7,904 bases of DNA from Leptolinea sp964424035 (GTDB taxonomy: Bacteria; Chloroflexota; Anaerolineae; Anaerolineales; Anaerolineaceae), in contig CAYRHB010000142.1 of assembly GCA_964424035.1 (NCBI GenBank), forward strand, positions 1-7,904, read 5' to 3'. The translations under genes were made by a program, and so were the position numbers. Positions 4,758 through 7,904 of this stretch are shown here, in pieces (position 1 is the stretch's first letter; each line of letters opens with the position of its first letter). The notes below the pieces were generated by a model, which did not search any database, was not told where the DNA came from, and worked only from the letters and a program-made list of their open reading frames with translations.

Positions 4758-6785
4758 ATGGAAAACGAAGACGAACGAAACCGGTTGATATGGCTAAAAG
4801 AGCAGTTGAATTTCCACAATTTTCGATACCATGTACTGGACGACCCTATTATCAGTGATATTGAATATGACCGGATGCTGGTGGAACTCCGGAAAATTGA
4901 AGAAAAGCATCCTGATTGGATAGAACCTGATTCACCCAGTCAACGTGCCGGCGCGGCAATACTAACGAAATTCTTGAAATTGCCGCATCCTCATCCAATC
5001 CTCAGTCTAGCAAATGCATTCAATACCGTTGAAGTAAAAGCATGGGTAGATCGGATTACAAAACTGGATACCCGAATAGCAGATGCCGACTTTGTGGTTG
5101 AACCTAAAATTGATGGTTTAACCGTTGTTTTGCATTATGAAGATGGCATTCTGGTTCGAGGGGCAACCCGGGGGGATGGAGAAGTAGGTGAAGAGATCAC
5201 GGCCAATCTACGCACCATTCGATCATTACCCTTACGCATACCCGTCAATTCGGAAGGCCCCAAGCCTCCGCATCGCCTGGTCGTACGGGGTGAGGCATTT
5301 ATGTATTTAAAAGATTTTGCCGAGTTGAACCGGCGTTTGGCTGAAAATGGTGAAAAAACCTATCAAAATCCGAGGAATACGGCTGCCGGCTCACTGCGCC
5401 AACTGGATGCATCATTGACTGCCCAACGGCCACTGGCTTTACTTACATATGATATTGTGGATGCAGATGGGGCAATTCCAAGAAAACAATGGGATCTTCT
5501 ACAGTATTTACGATCACTCGGCTTTCCTGTATCAGATCAAGTTGAATATTGTCGCCATTTGGAAGATGTACTGGCTTCGTGCAAGCGCAGGACGGATACA
5601 CGGGACACCCTGTCATTTGAAGTTGATGGAGCAGTCATCAAACTCAATGACCTTGATCTGGCTGATTCCCTTGGTTATGTGGGAAAAGACCCACGCGGAG
5701 CGATGGCGTTTAAATTCCCGGCGCGTGAAGTATCCACCCGGTTGAATGATGTGGGTGTTAATGTGGGACGGACGGGGGTATTAACCCCGTATGCGATACT
5801 TGAGCCGGTAGAAATCGGCGGAGTTATCGTCAAACAGGCTACGTTGCACAATTTTGATTTTATTGAGGAAAAGGATATCCGGATTGGCGATCGCGTAATG
5901 CTCAAAAGGGCCGGTGATGTAATTCCCTATGTGATGGGTCCCATTCATAGTGCCCGGACAGGTGATGAAAAGCCATTTGAACCTCCCACCGCCTGTCCAA
6001 CTTGCGGAGAACCCGTGGAACACATTGAAGGTGAAGTTGCCTGGTATTGTGTGAATGCTGCCTGTCCGGCGCAGTTGATCCGGAATATCGAGCATTTCGT
6101 TTCCCGCGGAGCCATGGATATTGAAGGTTGTGGAATAAAGATCGTCGAACAACTGGTAGCTTCCGGTCTTATCAAAGATGCCGCTGATCTTTATACTATT
6201 CGTCGAGAAGATTTGTTGGGAGTGGAAGGGTTTGCTGGAAAAAAAGCTGATAATTTGATTCAGGCGATTACAGACAGCAAATCTCAACCATTATCCCGTT
6301 TGATCACTGCCCTGGGGATTCGCGGCGTTGGAGAAGTGATGGCAGTTGACCTGGCAACCACATACCCGGATCTTGATGAATTGTCGCGGGCAAATCAGGC
6401 TGATTTGATGGCGCTGGAAGGTGTAGGCCCGAATATCGCCCAATCCATCGTCGATTGGTTTCTGAAAAAAGGAAACCGTCATTTGTTGGAAAAATTCCGT
6501 TCGAGTGGTGTTTGGCCGATTAATAACAGTGGCCGGTCGACACCAGGTATCAAACAATCTCTAGCGGGATTAACATTTGTGATCACTGGAACCCTGCCGG
6601 TTCTTTCCAGGGATGAGATGAAAGATCTTATCCAGATCCATGGTGGAAAAGTAAGTGATTCGTTCAGTAAAAAAACCAGTTATCTTGTTCTGGGTGAAAA
6701 TCCGGGGTCAAAATTGGAAAAGGCGCGGAATTTGGGGGTTCCCATTGTAGACGAATCTGGATTGCGGGAGCTTGCGGGAGAATGA
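4758..6785 (+). CDS. ligA: NAD-dependent DNA ligase LigA
   Basis: 675 residues, full family length. It seals 3'-OH/5'-phosphate nicks in duplex DNA using NAD+, in replication and repair. Domains in order: Ia (about 1-65, with YHVLDDPIISDIEYD); adenylation domain with the nucleophile K117 in E-P-K-I-D-G, then ATRGDGEVGE, NPRNTAAGSLRQLD, FEVDGAVIK and FKFPA; OB fold (about 320-400, VGRTGVLTPYAILEPVEIGG); four-cysteine zinc finger C413, C416, C431, C436, followed by HFVSRGAMDIEGCG; helix-hairpin-helix repeats (about 450-590, including GIRGVGEVMA and ALEGVGPNIA); BRCT domain (about 599-675). All key residues are present. ATG 4758 has GAGG 7 nt upstream, formed by the thioesterase stop. The TGA stop overlaps the next start (TGATG). 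It is essential in most bacteria, so it is probably expressed constitutively with its neighbours. Confidence 0.98.
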   Translation: MENEDERNRLIWLKEQLNFHNFRYHVLDDPIISDIEYDRMLVELRKIEEKHPDWIEPDSPSQRAGAAILTKFLKLPHPHPILSLANAFNTVEVKAWVDRITKLDTRIADADFVVEPKIDGLTVVLHYEDGILVRGATRGDGEVGEEITANLRTIRSLPLRIPVNSEGPKPPHRLVVRGEAFMYLKDFAELNRRLAENGEKTYQNPRNTAAGSLRQLDASLTAQRPLALLTYDIVDADGAIPRKQWDLLQYLRSLGFPVSDQVEYCRHLEDVLASCKRRTDTRDTLSFEVDGAVIKLNDLDLADSLGYVGKDPRGAMAFKFPAREVSTRLNDVGVNVGRTGVLTPYAILEPVEIGGVIVKQATLHNFDFIEEKDIRIGDRVMLKRAGDVIPYVMGPIHSARTGDEKPFEPPTACPTCGEPVEHIEGEVAWYCVNAACPAQLIRNIEHFVSRGAMDIEGCGIKIVEQLVASGLIKDAADLYTIRREDLLGVEGFAGKKADNLIQAITDSKSQPLSRLITALGIRGVGEVMAVDLATTYPDLDELSRANQADLMALEGVGPNIAQSIVDWFLKKGNRHLLEKFRSSGVWPINNSGRSTPGIKQSLAGLTFVITGTLPVLSRDEMKDLIQIHGGKVSDSFSKKTSYLVLGENPGSKLEKARNLGVPIVDESGLRELAGE

Positions 6786-7904
6786 TGATGAATTCAAAAA
6801 TTATCCTAAAAACTGGTCGGGAAAAATCTGCGCTGCAACGACATCCCTGGATTTTTTCTGGTGCAATCCAGAGCGTTGAAGGAAACCCGGAATCAGGAGA
6901 GACAGTCGATGTCCTGACATCCAATGGCGATTGGATATGCTCCGCAGCCTATAGCCCCGTGTCACAGATTCGCGCTCGTATCTGGTCCTGGGATAAAAAT
7001 GAAATAATCAATGAGGAGTTCCTGAAGAGCCGGATTCAACAATCCATAAACTTCAGAAAGAATCTGGAACTGCAAAAAGAGACAGACGCGATCCGGCTGG
7101 TTCACGGCGAATCAGATGGGTTGCCCGGATTGATCGTTGATCAGTATGCTGACACGGTCGTAATCCAGTCACTCTCAGCCGGGATAGACAAATGGAAGCC
7201 TGCCATAGTTGAGATTTTAAAGAACACAGCTGGATCATCCTGTGTGTTTGAACGTTCCGATGTTGAGGTACGCAAACTTGAAGGATTGGGAGAAACGTCC
7301 GGGGTCTTATATGGAAATACTCCACCCGGCGATATCACAATAAATGAAAACAACCTGCGTTATTTCGTTGATATACGCCATGGGCAAAAAACAGGTTTCT
7401 ATCTGGATCAAAGAGAAAACCGGGCTTTAGCCGCGAAAATGGCACATGCCCGTACGGTATTGAATTGTTTCAGCTACACCGGTGGATTTGGTCTACAGGC
7501 ACTCGCCGGCGGCGCAGATAATGTTCTTTCCATTGATAGTTCTGCGGAGGCAATCAGTACAGCAAGGAAAAATATGGAGTTGAATGATCTTCCCTCTGTG
7601 CGTGCGGAATGGATGGAAGAAGACGTATTCCAGACATTAAGGAAATTGAGGGATAAAGCACGCAGTTTTGATATGATCATTCTTGATCCACCCAAATTTG
7701 CACCCACAGCGGCATTTGCCGCAAAAGCAGCCCGGGCATATAAAGACATCAACCTTCTGGCATTTAAACTCCTCAATCCGGGTGGGGTATTATTCACATT
7801 TTCATGTAGTGGTGGATTCTATACTGTCCTGTTCCTAAAAATCGTCGCCGGAGCCGCTCTGGAAGCAGGTGTTGATGCAAGAATTATTCATTGGATGTCC
7901 CAGG
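6785..7904 (+). CDS. Class I SAM-dependent rRNA methyltransferase, RlmI-like (C-terminus beyond window)
   Basis: 373 codons are visible and the frame is open at the right edge; the family is about 390-400 residues, so only the last few tens are missing. It probably makes 5-methylcytosine in 23S rRNA (RlmI acts at C1962 in E. coli); the exact site here is inferred. An N-terminal PUA-like domain (about 1-75, LQRHPWIFSGAI) is followed by a linker domain (HGESDGLPGLIVDQY) and a Rossmann methyltransferase domain. That domain has FVDIRHGQKTGFYLDQREN, SAM-binding NCFSYTGGFG (227-236), motif IV D301-P-P-K-F, and motif VI F-S-C341-S, where C341 is the expected nucleophile. ATG 6785 overlaps the ligA stop. 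The in-frame ATG at 6788 sits 7 nt from GGGAG (6776-6780) and may be the true start. The frame is intact with no missing motif. Confidence 0.93.
   Translation, partial: MMNSKIILKTGREKSALQRHPWIFSGAIQSVEGNPESGETVDVLTSNGDWICSAAYSPVSQIRARIWSWDKNEIINEEFLKSRIQQSINFRKNLELQKETDAIRLVHGESDGLPGLIVDQYADTVVIQSLSAGIDKWKPAIVEILKNTAGSSCVFERSDVEVRKLEGLGETSGVLYGNTPPGDITINENNLRYFVDIRHGQKTGFYLDQRENRALAAKMAHARTVLNCFSYTGGFGLQALAGGADNVLSIDSSAEAISTARKNMELNDLPSVRAEWMEEDVFQTLRKLRDKARSFDMIILDPPKFAPTAAFAAKAARAYKDINLLAFKLLNPGGVLFTFSCSGGFYTVLFLKIVAGAALEAGVDARIIHWMSQ

Noticed and set aside
5781..6287. 168-codon open frame antisense to ligA
   Set aside because: It lies wholly within the conserved ligase zinc-finger and OB coding region, has no family resemblance and no good ribosome site; it is a coding shadow.
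7474..7797. 107-codon minus-strand open frame opposite the methyltransferase
   Set aside because: It overlaps the conserved SAM-binding and DPPKF motifs on the other strand and shows no features of its own.

Overview
The window is bacterial, with moderate GC and tightly packed genes. It is split into two divergent blocks by a gap of only 47 bp (4276-4322). I can place the organism only loosely. The DUF2207-like membrane protein with a Gly/Cys-rich tail, the NAD-dependent ligase, and the lack of operon-internal spacers would fit a member of the Chloroflexota (Anaerolineae-like) or another environmental phylum. This is inference, because no marker in the window settles it.

Left block (minus strand, read 4275 -> 1): four genes with 33, 16 and 22 bp between them, so probably one transcript. 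In order they are: (1) a 120-residue protein with two membrane helices and a cytosolic zinc ribbon; (2) a 559-residue DUF2207-like protein with a signal peptide, an extracytoplasmic domain, one membrane helix and a cytosolic part ending in Gly6-HS-CACACACAGCACACAGGGR; (3) a radical SAM/SPASM enzyme with a PqqD-like N-terminal domain; (4) a paralogue of gene 3, cut by the window edge, in which all three cysteines of the CxxxCxxC cluster motif are replaced although GGEP remains. This block is the unusual part of the window. It looks like a peptide-tail modification system: a membrane-anchored substrate with a seven-cysteine tail, one probably active maturase, and one probably catalytically dead partner. 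Predicted topology puts the tail in the cytosol, where the maturase would be.

Right block (plus strand, 4323 -> 7904): a hotdog-fold acyl-CoA thioesterase, NAD-dependent DNA ligase LigA (complete, all domains), and a class I rRNA methyltransferase of the RlmI type (C-terminus cut by the window end). Spacing is 9 bp, then a stop/start overlap (TGATG), so these are probably co-transcribed. Apart from the thioesterase active site, this block is ordinary housekeeping sequence.

No RNA genes, insertion sequences, CRISPR arrays or convincing terminators were seen. Both transcripts run out of the window, so their terminators would lie outside. There is no stretch over 50 bp without a gene.
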